This document shows, piece by piece, positions 33,931-41,872 of a stretch of 48,563 nt of DNA. Source of the DNA: Paenibacillus lignilyticus (GTDB taxonomy: Bacteria; Bacillota; Bacilli; Paenibacillales; Paenibacillaceae); the NCBI RefSeq assembly GCF_017942085.1, contig NZ_JAGKSP010000026.1, forward strand, positions 1 through 48,563, read 5' to 3'. Position numbers and translations under genes: made by a program. Each line of letters begins with the position of its first letter. The stretch's first letter is position 1. The notes beneath the pieces are model-generated. The model was not told the origin of the DNA, did not search any database, and saw nothing but the letters and a program-made list of their open reading frames with translations.

Positions 33931-34512
33931 TTACGCGGGCGGAGCTTTCTTATCTGTCTCTTCTCCCGTGCTCTGCACCGCACTGCCCTGCTCCTCTTCG
34001 TCCTTGTTCAAGCCAACGAAAAGAAAAATGTAAATAAACGACGTTATAAATGAAAACGCGATGACACCCCATAAATAAGTTCTGGCAAAAGGAAGTTCAA
34101 AGAAGATAAACAAGATGGCCAAGTAATACAGGATGGTGGTCAGTTTCCCCATCCAATTGGCAGGAACCGTCTTCTTCCCCCGAAAATGGAAAAATGCCGA
34201 TCCGACGATCATCCCCGCATCCCGGATAAAGATAGCCGCTCCCGCGCTCCACGGAATATGTTCGGTTATGAGCAGCGACAAAATGACGGTAATCATCATC
34301 ATCTTATCCGCGAGCGGATCAAGCATTGCCCCCACCGAAGTCACTTGCCCGTATTTCCGCGCCAGATAGCCGTCCAAAATATCGGTAAGCCCCGCGATGA
34401 CGACAATCAGAAAAGCCCATTTCATATGATTCGAAGAGTCCGACGCAAATACGGCCACGTAAACGGGGATTAAAGCAAAACGAAGCATCGTGAGCAAATT
34501 TGGAAGATTCAA
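33931..34512 (-). CDS. pgsA: CDP-diacylglycerol--glycerol-3-phosphate 3-phosphatidyltransferase
   Basis: This 193-aa membrane enzyme makes phosphatidylglycerol phosphate. The CDP-alcohol phosphotransferase motif D-x2-D-G-x2-A-R-x8-G-x3-D-x3-D is complete at residues 44-69 (TDILDGYLARKYGQ, then SVGAMLDPLADK). Four to six helices are visible, and a charged C-terminal tail (EEEQGSAVQSTGEETDKK) extends past the usual end. The start is TTG 34510-34512 with AAGGGGG 9 nt upstream. A TATAAT is found at 34568-34573. Genomes of this group often carry a second pgsA near recA; whether this copy is the essential one cannot be told here. Confidence 0.92.
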   Translation of the reverse strand: MNLPNLLTMLRFALIPVYVAVFASDSSNHMKWAFLIVVIAGLTDILDGYLARKYGQVTSVGAMLDPLADKMMMITVILSLLITEHIPWSAGAAIFIRDAGMIVGSAFFHFRGKKTVPANWMGKLTTILYYLAILFIFFELPFARTYLWGVIAFSFITSFIYIFLFVGLNKDEEEQGSAVQSTGEETDKKAPPA

Positions 34513-34567
34513 ACGTTTACGCCCCCTTACCTTTATGGCGGAAAAGATGCTTCAAAGATTCTAACCC

Positions 34568-34573
34568 ATTATA
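34568..34573 (-). promoter_or_regulatory. Likely -10 element of the pgsA promoter
   Basis: A perfect TATAAT (minus strand), about 56 nt before the TTG start. The region where a -35 should be is T-rich with no clear match. Confidence 0.45.
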
Positions 34574-34715
34574 CCTCTACGCTGGAAAAAATAAAACTGT
34601 CCGAACTAGGTAGAGATCGGCTCCAAGCCTTCATTCTTGCCGATTCTTTGAACGAATTCGGCCATGACCAGCGAACTAAATTTGGTAATACCTATCTGAC
34701 ACCTTCAATTTCCCT

Positions 34716-34765
34716 CCTCCAAAGCCGTTAACTATAATGGATAGGAAATTTATAGTCTTTGGAGG
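34716..34765 (+). promoter_or_regulatory. Inverted repeat spanning the BIG2-gene promoter and ribosome site
   Basis: CCTCCAAAG (34716-34724) is exactly complementary to CTTTGGAGG (34757-34765), and ACTATAA (34731-34737) to TTATAGT (34750-34756). The right arm contains the gene's Shine-Dalgarno sequence. The left arm lies upstream of the TATAAT -10 (34733-34738), so only RNAs that begin further upstream could form the hairpin and hide the ribosome site. Confidence 0.6.
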
Positions 34766-34777
34766 TTTTAAACAATC

Positions 34778-36949
34778 ATGCGCACGAACAAACACGCAGC
34801 ACCCCTGTGGCAACGCACCTGGCTTACAATGATGCTTGCCATTGTCCTTAGCTTCTCTTCCTTTGCAGGACTCGCTTACGCCGATGAAGTTGTAACGGGA
34901 CTTGCCTTCGAGAACGCTCCGTCACCCGCCGTGCTTTATATCGATGATGACTCGATTTCACTTGAAGTGAATGCCACTATACAAGGTGCAACTTCTGTAA
35001 AAAGCGTTACGACAGATGCGACTTGGAGCTCCTCCAATACCGCCATTCTGAAAGTGTCCGCCGGTGTTGTTACGGGTTTGGCGAAGGGCACTGCAACGGT
35101 TAGCGCAACTTACAAAGGCTATAAAGTCACCCTGCCGATAACCGTTAATTATCGCTACGACAACGTAACGATTGCGGAAGGCGGGACTAATGTCGGCGCC
35201 ACGGAAGAGGTCCATCTGGGCGATACAATCTCCTACACCCTGACGGCGATCAAGAGCGGCAGCACGAATGAGGATGTGACCGACTCCGCAACGTGGACAA
35301 GTTCAAACCCCAATGTGGCTACAGTAGACGATGGCGACATCAAGCTGCTTAATGCCGGCGAAACCACCATCACAGCCAAATATAAAGGAAGAAGCGATAC
35401 GGTTAGGCTAATCGCAACCTCTCCTTATGATAAACTCACGATCTCACCGGATGACCTGCTTGAATTCTATGTCGGAGACGGCAACAAATCCCTAACAGCC
35501 GTAGTCACCACGGAAGATGACGATTCCGCAACGGTTACGGATACGGCACAATGGACTTCCGGCAATACGGCCGTTGCCACTGTATCCAAAGGTATCGTTA
35601 CGCCTGTAGGAAGCGGATCTACAACGATTACCGCTACACATCTGGGCGTGTCGAACAGTATCAATGTCGTAGTACGTCCAGCATATGAAGCTATGCGTTT
35701 GAACCCGAAGGAAGATCAGCATTTGAGCATGCAGGATAGCCCGGTAACGTTCAACGTAACCGTTATGAAGGGTACAGGAATACCTGAGGTCGTAACAAGC
35801 AAAGCAACATGGACGTCCTCCAACTTCTTCGTGGCAACGGTTAAAGACGGTGTCGTTACCCCTAAAGGCATTGGTACAACCGTTATTAAAGCGACTTACT
35901 TGGGTCTTTCCCAGCAGGTTTCGGTCACGGTTTATCCGACGGTGAGCAGTCTCAAAGCAGCTTCCGAGACCGTTGACGCGTTCCTGAACGATAGCGTTAC
36001 ATTGCCTAAAGTTTCAGCCGAATCGATTGCCGAAGAAACGATCGACGTAACCAACCTTGTTGCTTGGACGAGCAGCGACAAAGACATCGTGGACAAAGTG
36101 GATGGCAAGTGGACAGCGAAGAAGGTCGGTACAGCCGTTCTTACAGGCACGATTCAATCCAAGTCGGTCACCGTTACCGTGGTCGTGCACGAGAAGCCGC
36201 TTATGCTGACAACCGATCAAACCAACGCTTCCGTTGTCCTAGGCAAAGAAGTGAAGCTGCCGGTGATTACGCTCATGTATGAAAACGGCGAAGAAGAAGA
36301 TGTGACAAGCCTGGTTACATGGAAGAGCTCCTCAGCCAACTTGCTCGTGAAGGCGCCGAACATGAGAGGTCTGCAAGCCTCGAGCGTTACCCTCACGGCT
36401 TCGTATCTTGGCAAATCAACTACGATTCGCGTCACGATCGAAGAGGAAATTACGAAGCTGTTCGTGGATGCAAGCAGCCTTTCGCTGAACATCTCCCGTA
36501 CCAAGAACCTTAAAGTAACGGGTATTTATAAGAGCGGCAAATCGGTTTCCTTGAGCTCCAAGATGAACTGGACCATGAATCCCGAAACACTTGCTTCTAT
36601 TAAAGGAAGCACGGTGAAAGCATTGACGGAGGGTACAGGCAAGCTGACGGGCACTTATCAAGGCAAATCGATCGAGGTAGCCATTACGGTCGTTGCTAAA
36701 GTGAAGAAGCTGACCTCGTCGGCCAAGTCCCTTACCCTTGCGGCCGAAGGCAAAGAAACGGTTAAAGTTACGGCTGAGTACGACGTAGGCCGGATCACCG
36801 ATGTAACGAAGAGTGCCGTATGGACGGTTGGCAACAATAAAGTGGCCACTGTGGAAGCAGGCGTCATTACGGCTGTCGGCAAAGGAAGCACGATGGTCCG
36901 AGCGACCTTTGATGGCAAATCCATCAGTATCCGTGTGATCGTAAAATAA
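34778..36949 (+). CDS. Secreted protein of eight BIG2-type Ig-like repeats
   Basis: This is the only plus-strand gene in the window and encodes 723 aa. The signal peptide covers about 1-35 (LTMMLAIVLSFSSFAGLAYA). The mature part is about eight repeats of about 85 residues; each shows W-t-S-S-N-x-x-V-A-T-V and ends in 'G-x-x-T-I-x-A-T/K-Y-x-G-x-S' (for example WTSSNPNVATVDDGD, WTSGNTAVATVSKGI, WTSSNFFVATVKDGV, WTVGNNKVATVEAGV). The last repeats diverge (WTMNPETLASIKGS). No SLH, LPXTG or other anchor is present, so it may be released or held by its repeats. TGGAGG lies 12 nt before the ATG. BIG2 domains occur in adhesins and S-layer proteins; the role here is unknown. The insertion separates pgsA/fabZ from the flagellar/spo block. 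Confidence 0.88.
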   Translation: MRTNKHAAPLWQRTWLTMMLAIVLSFSSFAGLAYADEVVTGLAFENAPSPAVLYIDDDSISLEVNATIQGATSVKSVTTDATWSSSNTAILKVSAGVVTGLAKGTATVSATYKGYKVTLPITVNYRYDNVTIAEGGTNVGATEEVHLGDTISYTLTAIKSGSTNEDVTDSATWTSSNPNVATVDDGDIKLLNAGETTITAKYKGRSDTVRLIATSPYDKLTISPDDLLEFYVGDGNKSLTAVVTTEDDDSATVTDTAQWTSGNTAVATVSKGIVTPVGSGSTTITATHLGVSNSINVVVRPAYEAMRLNPKEDQHLSMQDSPVTFNVTVMKGTGIPEVVTSKATWTSSNFFVATVKDGVVTPKGIGTTVIKATYLGLSQQVSVTVYPTVSSLKAASETVDAFLNDSVTLPKVSAESIAEETIDVTNLVAWTSSDKDIVDKVDGKWTAKKVGTAVLTGTIQSKSVTVTVVVHEKPLMLTTDQTNASVVLGKEVKLPVITLMYENGEEEDVTSLVTWKSSSANLLVKAPNMRGLQASSVTLTASYLGKSTTIRVTIEEEITKLFVDASSLSLNISRTKNLKVTGIYKSGKSVSLSSKMNWTMNPETLASIKGSTVKALTEGTGKLTGTYQGKSIEVAITVVAKVKKLTSSAKSLTLAAEGKETVKVTAEYDVGRITDVTKSAVWTVGNNKVATVEAGVITAVGKGSTMVRATFDGKSISIRVIVK

Positions 36950-36961
36950 GACGCAAAACAA

Positions 36962-37026
36962 AAGCACCTCCTTCGAATCCCATCGTCAACTACTACGGTA
37001 GTCCGATGATATTCGGGGAGGTGCTT
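36962..37026. terminator. Long cUACGg-capped hairpin, bidirectional terminator
   Basis: Arms AAGCACCTCC (36962-36971) and GGAGGTGCTT (37017-37026) enclose further stems CGAAT/ATTCG, CATCG/CGATG and ACTAC/GTAGT with a TACG loop. There are about 25 bp in all with small internal loops. On the plus strand it is followed by TTATTTAT, and on the minus strand by TTTTGTTTTG. It lies between the plus-strand BIG2 gene and the minus-strand epuA-like gene, so it can stop both. Confidence 0.75.
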
Positions 37027-37057
37027 ATTTATGCGGCCTGCAGTCGAAACGGAAACC

Positions 37058-37084
37058 AAAAAGCCCGCTCCAAGGAGCAGGCTT
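37058..37084 (-). terminator. Terminator of the flhOP-epuA operon
   Basis: Minus-strand arms AAGCCTGCTCC (37074-37084) and GGAGCGGGCTT (37061-37071) with a 2-nt loop and one T·G pair are followed by TTTTGG. It lies 5 nt after the stop. Confidence 0.85.
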
Positions 37085-37088
37085 CCCA

Positions 37089-37445
37089 TTAATCAGCAAA
37101 CACCAGATCATACATGTGCTTCCAAGTGGCAATATCGAACACTTCGTCTCCCGGCCGCTTGCCGATGATCGTATAGCCCATGTACATGCCGCCGAGTATG
37201 GCTGCGATGCACAGAATGGGAACGATGCTCTTGCGAAGCGTCCATAGTAAAGCCCGAAGAGCCGGATGGCGTTTCTTGCGCGCTGATGTTTTGCCTTTAG
37301 CGGTTTCCGGGTCACGCTCGGACTGCATCGTCCCGTTCTGACGCTGCCTCTCGCCCGCAGGCGCAGGGTTGATCAGACTGGAACGTTCCATTTGAGTAAC
37401 GCCGTCTAAACCCGCCGCTGTTTCTTTCTTTGCATCCATACGCAT
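37089..37445 (-). CDS. EpuA-family small membrane protein
   Basis: This 118-aa protein has one transmembrane helix (about 72-92: SIVPILCIAAILGGMYMGYT) preceded by a basic, Pro/Arg-rich cytoplasmic part. It ends in the conserved GKRPGDEVFDIATWKHMYDLVF, typical of the EpuA family (often mislabelled 'DNA-directed RNA polymerase subunit beta'). Family function is not established. In several Bacilli the gene lies beside flhO/flhP, as here: it starts 11 nt after the flhP stop, so it is the last gene of that operon. The start is ATG 37443-37445 with TAGGA 9 nt upstream; an ATG two codons later is an alternative. Confidence 0.88.
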   Translation of the reverse strand: MRMDAKKETAAGLDGVTQMERSSLINPAPAGERQRQNGTMQSERDPETAKGKTSARKKRHPALRALLWTLRKSIVPILCIAAILGGMYMGYTIIGKRPGDEVFDIATWKHMYDLVFAD

Positions 37446-37456
37446 TCACTCATTTC

Positions 37457-38278
37457 CTAGGCGCGCAAATTGTTTGCAAGGCCCAGCATCGTATCGCTGG
37501 AGGATAAAGCCCTTGAGCTGAGCTGATAAGCTCTTTGCACGCTAATCAATTCCGTCATCTCGTCGGACAAGACGACATTAGATTGCTCCAGAAAACCTTG
37601 TTTTATCGCGATCTTAGTTTCGGCGCTCGCGTTCACGTCATGCATGACATCTTCTACCTGAAATCCATCCGCAATGGCGAATAAGTTATCCGCAACCTGC
37701 GACAGGAGGGAAGGCTTGTCCACTTGAACCAGCTTCAGCTGTCCCATCTGAACAATTTCGCCGGACGGCAGCGTACCAATGATGCTTCCGTTCGGATCGA
37801 TTCTGACTTCCTTCATCTCTGCGGGGATTTCAATCGGATTGCCATCGACAGACGAGATCGGATAGCCTTCTTTGGTTGTCAGGATATTGACGCCGTCCCG
37901 CGTAAACGTGGTCTGGAACGAGCCACCGCGAGTATAACCAAGATCGCCTTCGGCATTAACCGTAACCTCGAACAAAGCATTGCCTTCGATTGCAACGTCA
38001 AGGGGCTGGTCCGTTTGCTGAATGGGTCCTTGAGAGAAGTCCGGTTGAACCATCGTCAGGCGCGAGCCCCAGCCTTGGTTGAAACCAAGCGGAGTCAGAC
38101 GTCCCGGTTGATCAAACACCTCGGGCTGCTTCTTCAGCGTAGTCAGCAAGTCTTCAAATGTGCCGGTCTTGCGCTTATAGCCGACTGTATTCACATTGGC
38201 AATATTGTCAGCGAGCAAGTCCAGCTTCTGCTGCAGCCCATTCATGGACACCATCGCATTAATCATCGAACCGTTCAA
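37457..38278 (-). CDS. flhP: Flagellar hook/basal-body rod-family protein FlhP
   Basis: A 273-aa protein of the FlgF/FlgG/FlgE family, which builds distal rod or rod-to-hook parts. The N-terminal rod motif is MVSMNGLQQKLDLLADNIAN with NTVGYKR. The middle contains DVAIEGNALFEV and YTRGGSFQTTFTRDG, and the C-terminal coil contains QSNVVLSDEMTELISVQRAYQ. TTG 38276-38278 is the start, with AGAGGAGG 8 nt upstream. It follows flhO by 48 bp and leads into the epuA-like gene. In Bacillus subtilis flhO and flhP are needed for hook assembly and are SigD-controlled. Confidence 0.93.
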   Translation of the reverse strand: MNGSMINAMVSMNGLQQKLDLLADNIANVNTVGYKRKTGTFEDLLTTLKKQPEVFDQPGRLTPLGFNQGWGSRLTMVQPDFSQGPIQQTDQPLDVAIEGNALFEVTVNAEGDLGYTRGGSFQTTFTRDGVNILTTKEGYPISSVDGNPIEIPAEMKEVRIDPNGSIIGTLPSGEIVQMGQLKLVQVDKPSLLSQVADNLFAIADGFQVEDVMHDVNASAETKIAIKQGFLEQSNVVLSDEMTELISVQRAYQLSSRALSSSDTMLGLANNLRA

Positions 38279-38326
38279 TTCAGTAGCCTCCTCTGCCGTG
38301 CCTCGTTAAGACTTGCTAGCGAGCGG

Positions 38327-39190
38327 TTATACGCGGCCAATCTCGTTGACCGCTTTATCTAAGCTTTTATCATAAAATTGAATGACCTTCTGATTCGCTT
38401 CATAAGCACGTGCCGCCGACATCAAGTCCACCATCGACTGCGCCGAATCCACGTTAGAACGTTCGACGTAACCTTGTTTCAGCTCGATCCGATCGCCTGC
38501 ATCCATCGTCCGAACCCCTACGTTCTCATCGCCAAGCTTGAACTTGCCGTCACCTTCGCGAACAAGATTGTTCGGATTATCCACAACCGAGATGAGCAGT
38601 TGACCGGCACTTACGCCGGTATCCACATCAACCAGTTGATTATCGCTCGTTAGCGTCAGCTTGTTAAACGTCATCCCGGCGGGCAGCTGAAACGGCTGCT
38701 CATTGGCGCCAAGCACGCGGGAGCCATCCGGCAATGTCAGGAAACCTTCGTCATCAAGCTTGAACTGACCATCGCGCGTGTAACGCGTTTCGCCATTCGT
38801 ATTCTGAACGGTGAAGAAGGCTTGCGGTTGGAACACGTAATTGCCGTCCGCCGACATCGCCTTGCCTGATCCGTCAAACGTCATGCCGGGCACTTCAATG
38901 TCCGATACAATGGCAAAATCGCTGAACTGGTTCGTCTGCATCAGATCGCCCTGCAGGTTGATCTGCAAGCTCTCTTCCGCGAACACCCCGGTGTTCAGCT
39001 TACCTACCACACGGCCTCCGCCGTCTTGAACGCCGGAAAGACGCAGCAGCATATCCGGAAAGGAGTGCGTCACCGCACTTTTCTCTTTATAACCCGGTGT
39101 ATTTAAGTTTGAAATATTATTCGTTACCGTATCATGCCGGTGCTGCTGCGAAATCATGCCTGATGCAGCTGTGTACAGACCTCTTAGCAT
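38327..39190 (-). CDS. flhO: Flagellar hook/basal-body rod-family protein FlhO
   Basis: This 287-aa paralogue of FlhP begins MLRGLYTAASGMISQQHRHD and contains NNISNLNTPGYKEK, the classic FlgE/FlgG N-terminal rod signature. In the middle are FFTVQNTNGETRYTRDGQF and FLTLPDGSRVLG; at the end are YVERSNVDSAQSMVDLMSAA and YEANQKVIQFYD. The ATG has AGGAGG 7 nt upstream. A SigD-like -10 (ACCGATAT, 39240-39247) is upstream. Together with FlhP it would cap or extend the rod. Confidence 0.94.
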   Translation of the reverse strand: MLRGLYTAASGMISQQHRHDTVTNNISNLNTPGYKEKSAVTHSFPDMLLRLSGVQDGGGRVVGKLNTGVFAEESLQINLQGDLMQTNQFSDFAIVSDIEVPGMTFDGSGKAMSADGNYVFQPQAFFTVQNTNGETRYTRDGQFKLDDEGFLTLPDGSRVLGANEQPFQLPAGMTFNKLTLTSDNQLVDVDTGVSAGQLLISVVDNPNNLVREGDGKFKLGDENVGVRTMDAGDRIELKQGYVERSNVDSAQSMVDLMSAARAYEANQKVIQFYDKSLDKAVNEIGRV

Positions 39191-39239
39191 GAAGCTACCT
39201 CCTGAGCGCTCAACGTACTGGATCGGTTATCTATGATTT

Positions 39240-39247
39240 ATATCGGT
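39240..39247 (-). promoter_or_regulatory. Candidate SigD -10 element of flhO
   Basis: ACCGATAT on the minus strand matches the SigD -10 (GCCGATAT) except for one base. I do not see a clear TAAA at the proper distance, so support is partial, although SigD control of flhO is known in Bacillus subtilis. Confidence 0.4.
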
Positions 39248-39381
39248 TAACCTATCCTTACGATGAATAGAACGATTGCATGACTTTTGAACTAATCTGT
39301 ACAAAAGCTTGTCCCTTGGCACGCCCCCCTAAAGGCGTCCTACCCGAACATCCCGCATGCAGCCATTCATCCGTTTATCGC

Positions 39382-40389
39382 TTAGCGTCTTCCGTGATCT
39401 CTGCGCGGTGCACGGTCTAAATGATCAAGCAGCAGGCCTGTTCCTTTAACAACGCAGTGCATGGGATCTTCGGCAATCAGAACCGGTACTTTAAGCTCTT
39501 CTGCAAGCAGCGCATCAAGGCCGCCCAGCAGCGCGCCGCCGCCTGTCAAGATAACGCCGCGGTCAATAATATCGGCCGACAATTCCGGCGGAGTCCGTTC
39601 CAGTACTGACTTAGCTGCAGAAACAATAGACGATACCGGCTCCCAGAGCGCTTCGCGCACTTCTTCCGAGTAAATCGTCACGGTCAGCGGCAAGCCTGTA
39701 ACCATATCGCGCCCGCGAATGTCGATCTCTTGTCTGAACCCATTGTCGTAGACGGAACCGATCTTGATCTTAATATCTTCGCTTGTCCGTTCTCCGATCA
39801 ACAGCTTGTACTTGTTCTTGATGTACTTCATGATTGCTTCGTCAAACTTGTCCCCTGCGACTTTAATCGAAGAAGCGGTCACAACGTCGCCCATGGAAAG
39901 CACGGCTACGTCCGTTGTGCCGCCGCCAATATCAACAACCATGTTGCCGCTCGGCTGGTAGATATCCATGCCTGCGCCAATCGCAGCTGCCTTGGGCTCC
40001 TCTTCGAGAAAAACATCCTTAGCGCCGCTGCGCTCTGCAGCCTCGCGGATCGCCTTCTGCTCTACCGACGTAATGTTCGTCGGAGCGCATATTAAGATAC
40101 GGGGGCGGCTGTACCAAGAACGGCCGCCCACGCGATCGATAAATGCCTTCAACATGATTTCCGTTATTTCAAAATCAGCGATAACACCGTCTCTAAGCGG
40201 TCTGATGGCGATTATGTTACCGGGGGTCCGTCCTACCATCCGATGCGCTTCTTCACCTACCGCAAGCACGCGCTTCGTCTCGCTCTCAATCGCGACGACA
40301 GAAGGCTCATCAAGTACAACGCCCCTCCCTCTTACATGAATGGACACGTTAGCTGTTCCCAAATCAATCCCAATATCCTTGCTAAACAT
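39382..40389 (-). CDS. mbl: MreB-like cell-shape actin homologue Mbl
   Basis: The protein has 335 aa and the actin-fold nucleotide motifs: GIDLGTANV (phosphate 1) near residue 7, MVVDIGGGTTDVAVLSMG (phosphate 2) near 155, and ILTGGGALLGGLDALLAEEL (adenosine) near 285. The hydrophobic MFSKDIGI N-terminus fits membrane association. I start at ATG 40387-40389, with TGGAGG 13 nt upstream; the open frame to 40434 has no better site. The gene follows spoIIID as mbl does in Bacillus subtilis, so the name is chosen over mreB by context. It guides side-wall synthesis. Confidence 0.95.
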   Translation of the reverse strand: MFSKDIGIDLGTANVSIHVRGRGVVLDEPSVVAIESETKRVLAVGEEAHRMVGRTPGNIIAIRPLRDGVIADFEITEIMLKAFIDRVGGRSWYSRPRILICAPTNITSVEQKAIREAAERSGAKDVFLEEEPKAAAIGAGMDIYQPSGNMVVDIGGGTTDVAVLSMGDVVTASSIKVAGDKFDEAIMKYIKNKYKLLIGERTSEDIKIKIGSVYDNGFRQEIDIRGRDMVTGLPLTVTIYSEEVREALWEPVSSIVSAAKSVLERTPPELSADIIDRGVILTGGGALLGGLDALLAEELKVPVLIAEDPMHCVVKGTGLLLDHLDRAPRRDHGRR

Positions 40390-40516
40390 AAGGTCTCTAA
40401 TTCCTCCACGGCGAATGACGAATGCTCCATACAAAACAATCGTCTTTAGTAGTCGGGTGCAATGATCATCTTGTATAGTATTCGCTGAAATGTACGAAAT
40501 TCCTCTATTTTTGTAG

Positions 40517-40535
40517 AAAAAATCGCTTACGATTT
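40517..40535 (-). terminator. Short terminator overlapping the spoIIID stop codon
   Basis: On the minus strand AAATCG (40530-40535) pairs with CGATTT (40520-40525) around a loop containing the TAA stop, followed by a T-run. The stem is only 6 bp, so read-through into mbl is possible. Confidence 0.5.
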
Positions 40536-40814
40536 CGCTGCGGCAAGAACCTCGCGCTTGCGTCCTGAGCTCTTCTTGTACTTGATTTTGGTTGCTTCTC
40601 CTCCCCTCAGGTGCCGGATCGATTTGTGGTATTCCAGAATGTGCTTGACCTGGTCTGCCAAATCGGGATTTATTTCCGGTAATCGCTCGGTCAAATCCTT
40701 GTGCACTGTGCTTTTGGAGACGCCAAATTCTTTAGCGATCGTCCGCACCGTGTGCTTCGTCTCGACGATGCAACGGCCGATTTTTATGGTCCGTTCTTTG
40801 ATGTAATCGTGCAC
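40527..40814 (-). CDS. spoIIID: Sporulation transcription regulator SpoIIID
   Basis: This 95-aa DNA-binding protein adjusts the SigE regulon in the mother cell. The helix-turn-helix is at about 22-41 (VRTIAKEFGVSKSTVHKDLT). A basic C-terminal tail (KIKYKKSSGRKREVLAAAKS) makes extra DNA contact in the family. The start is GTG 40812-40814 with GGGAGG 7 nt upstream. A SigE-like promoter is at 40848-40875, and a short terminator overlaps the stop. Confidence 0.97.
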   Translation of the reverse strand: MHDYIKERTIKIGRCIVETKHTVRTIAKEFGVSKSTVHKDLTERLPEINPDLADQVKHILEYHKSIRHLRGGEATKIKYKKSSGRKREVLAAAKS

Positions 40815-40847
40815 GCTCCCGCCTCCCTACTCGAGATAGTTTGGTAC

Positions 40848-40875
40848 ATTATATGAGGGGTACGGGTATATATTC
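40848..40875 (-). promoter_or_regulatory. SigE-type promoter of spoIIID
   Basis: On the minus strand GAATATA (40869-40875) and CATATAAT (40848-40855) are 13 nt apart. Both fit the SigE consensus (KMATATW and CATAnnnT); spacing is one base short of the usual 14. Confidence 0.65.
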
Positions 40876-40970
40876 TTTGTGTCCAAGCGTGACAAGCCAA
40901 AGAACAGCAATTATTTTCAGAAACGCCTGCTTTTCCGCTTCGAAGGGCTATAAAGGACGTAAAAGAACAT

Positions 40971-40999
40971 AAAAAAAGAAGGCAGGGTATCCTGCCTTC
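40971..40999 (-). terminator. spoIIQ terminator
   Basis: Minus-strand arms GAAGGCAGG / CCTGCCTTC (40978-40999), 9 bp with a 4-nt loop, are followed by T7. It is about 20 nt past the stop. Confidence 0.92.
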
Positions 41000-41019
41000 A
41001 TAAAGCACTCCGCTGGCTT

Positions 41020-41769
41020 CTAGTTCTCAGTTGCGCTTGCGGAATCAGATGTGATAAGCGTATTTGGGTTAACCGCTTTGCCGTCCTTGCGCACTTCAAA
41101 GTGCATGTGGACGCCAAGATCTTTCTCAAGTTCGCTTCTGCCTGCTTTCGCAATGACCGTGCCTTGTTTCACTTCATCGCCCACTTTAACTTGCACGTCG
41201 CTCAAGCTGTGGTAGACGGTAACGATTCCGTCGGCATGCTTGATCTCGACAATGTTGCCGTTAAGCGGGTGTTTCTCGGATACGATGACGCGGCCGCTAA
41301 GTGCTGCCGTTACATCAAATGCCGTGTCGTTCTTCGCGAAGTCAATCCCCATGTTCGTTACGAACGTGTTGCCCGATTGAATCAAAGCGGCTTGACGCTC
41401 TTCACCGGAAGCTTTCGCATCATAGAACGGCGCTACGACATCCAGCTGGCTGCGGTCAACAGGCCATTGCATCAGTTCTGACTCCGATGAATTAACGGCT
41501 TCATCATCTGCCGGCAATTGGTCCGCTGTCATTCCATCCGTCGTACCTTGCGAGACTTCTACGTCGGTGCTGGCTGGCTTGTTACTAGTTTCCCCAGCTC
41601 CCCCATAGAGCCACATTAAGGTTACGATAATTGCTGCCGCGGCTAGGAATGCTGACGGTGCTGCCCACTTCTTCGCAAGCAGCTTTCTCCATGCAGATGG
41701 TTTGACGGCAGTGCCTCCCACTACATTTTTGGGAGCTTCTTCATTGAACTTTGATTTGTTATCACTCAT
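41020..41769 (-). CDS. spoIIQ: SpoIIQ-like M23-family protein, catalytically incomplete
   Basis: This 249-aa forespore membrane protein should contact SpoIIIAH across the intermembrane space during engulfment. It has one helix (about 37-57) and a LytM/M23 domain at about 130-238. The HMH pair (His221, His223) is kept, but the first zinc ligand site reads N-M-G-I-D (Asn139 to Asp143) where active M23 enzymes have H-x3-D, so zinc hydrolysis is doubtful. The same His is missing from Bacillus subtilis SpoIIQ. The ATG has GAGGTG upstream. A SigF-type promoter (41790-41818) and the position between spoIID and spoIIID support the name. Confidence 0.93.
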   Translation of the reverse strand: MSDNKSKFNEEAPKNVVGGTAVKPSAWRKLLAKKWAAPSAFLAAAAIIVTLMWLYGGAGETSNKPASTDVEVSQGTTDGMTADQLPADDEAVNSSESELMQWPVDRSQLDVVAPFYDAKASGEERQAALIQSGNTFVTNMGIDFAKNDTAFDVTAALSGRVIVSEKHPLNGNIVEIKHADGIVTVYHSLSDVQVKVGDEVKQGTVIAKAGRSELEKDLGVHMHFEVRKDGKAVNPNTLITSDSASATEN

Positions 41770-41789
41770 TGTTCGATCACCTCACTAGC

Positions 41790-41818
41790 CATTGTTGCCA
41801 CAACCTAGCAGTTTATAC
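41790..41818 (-). promoter_or_regulatory. SigF-type promoter of spoIIQ
   Basis: On the minus strand GTATA (41814-41818) and GGCAACAATG (41790-41799) are 14 nt apart. The -10 matches the SigF consensus GGNRANAHTR at all positions and the -35 matches GYWTA. SigF control of spoIIQ is known in Bacillus. Confidence 0.7.
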
Positions 41819-41872
41819 GTGAGGGTTTAACATTTTTTGAGATTGTTAGAGAAGCTAGGGGCGACTGCTGCG

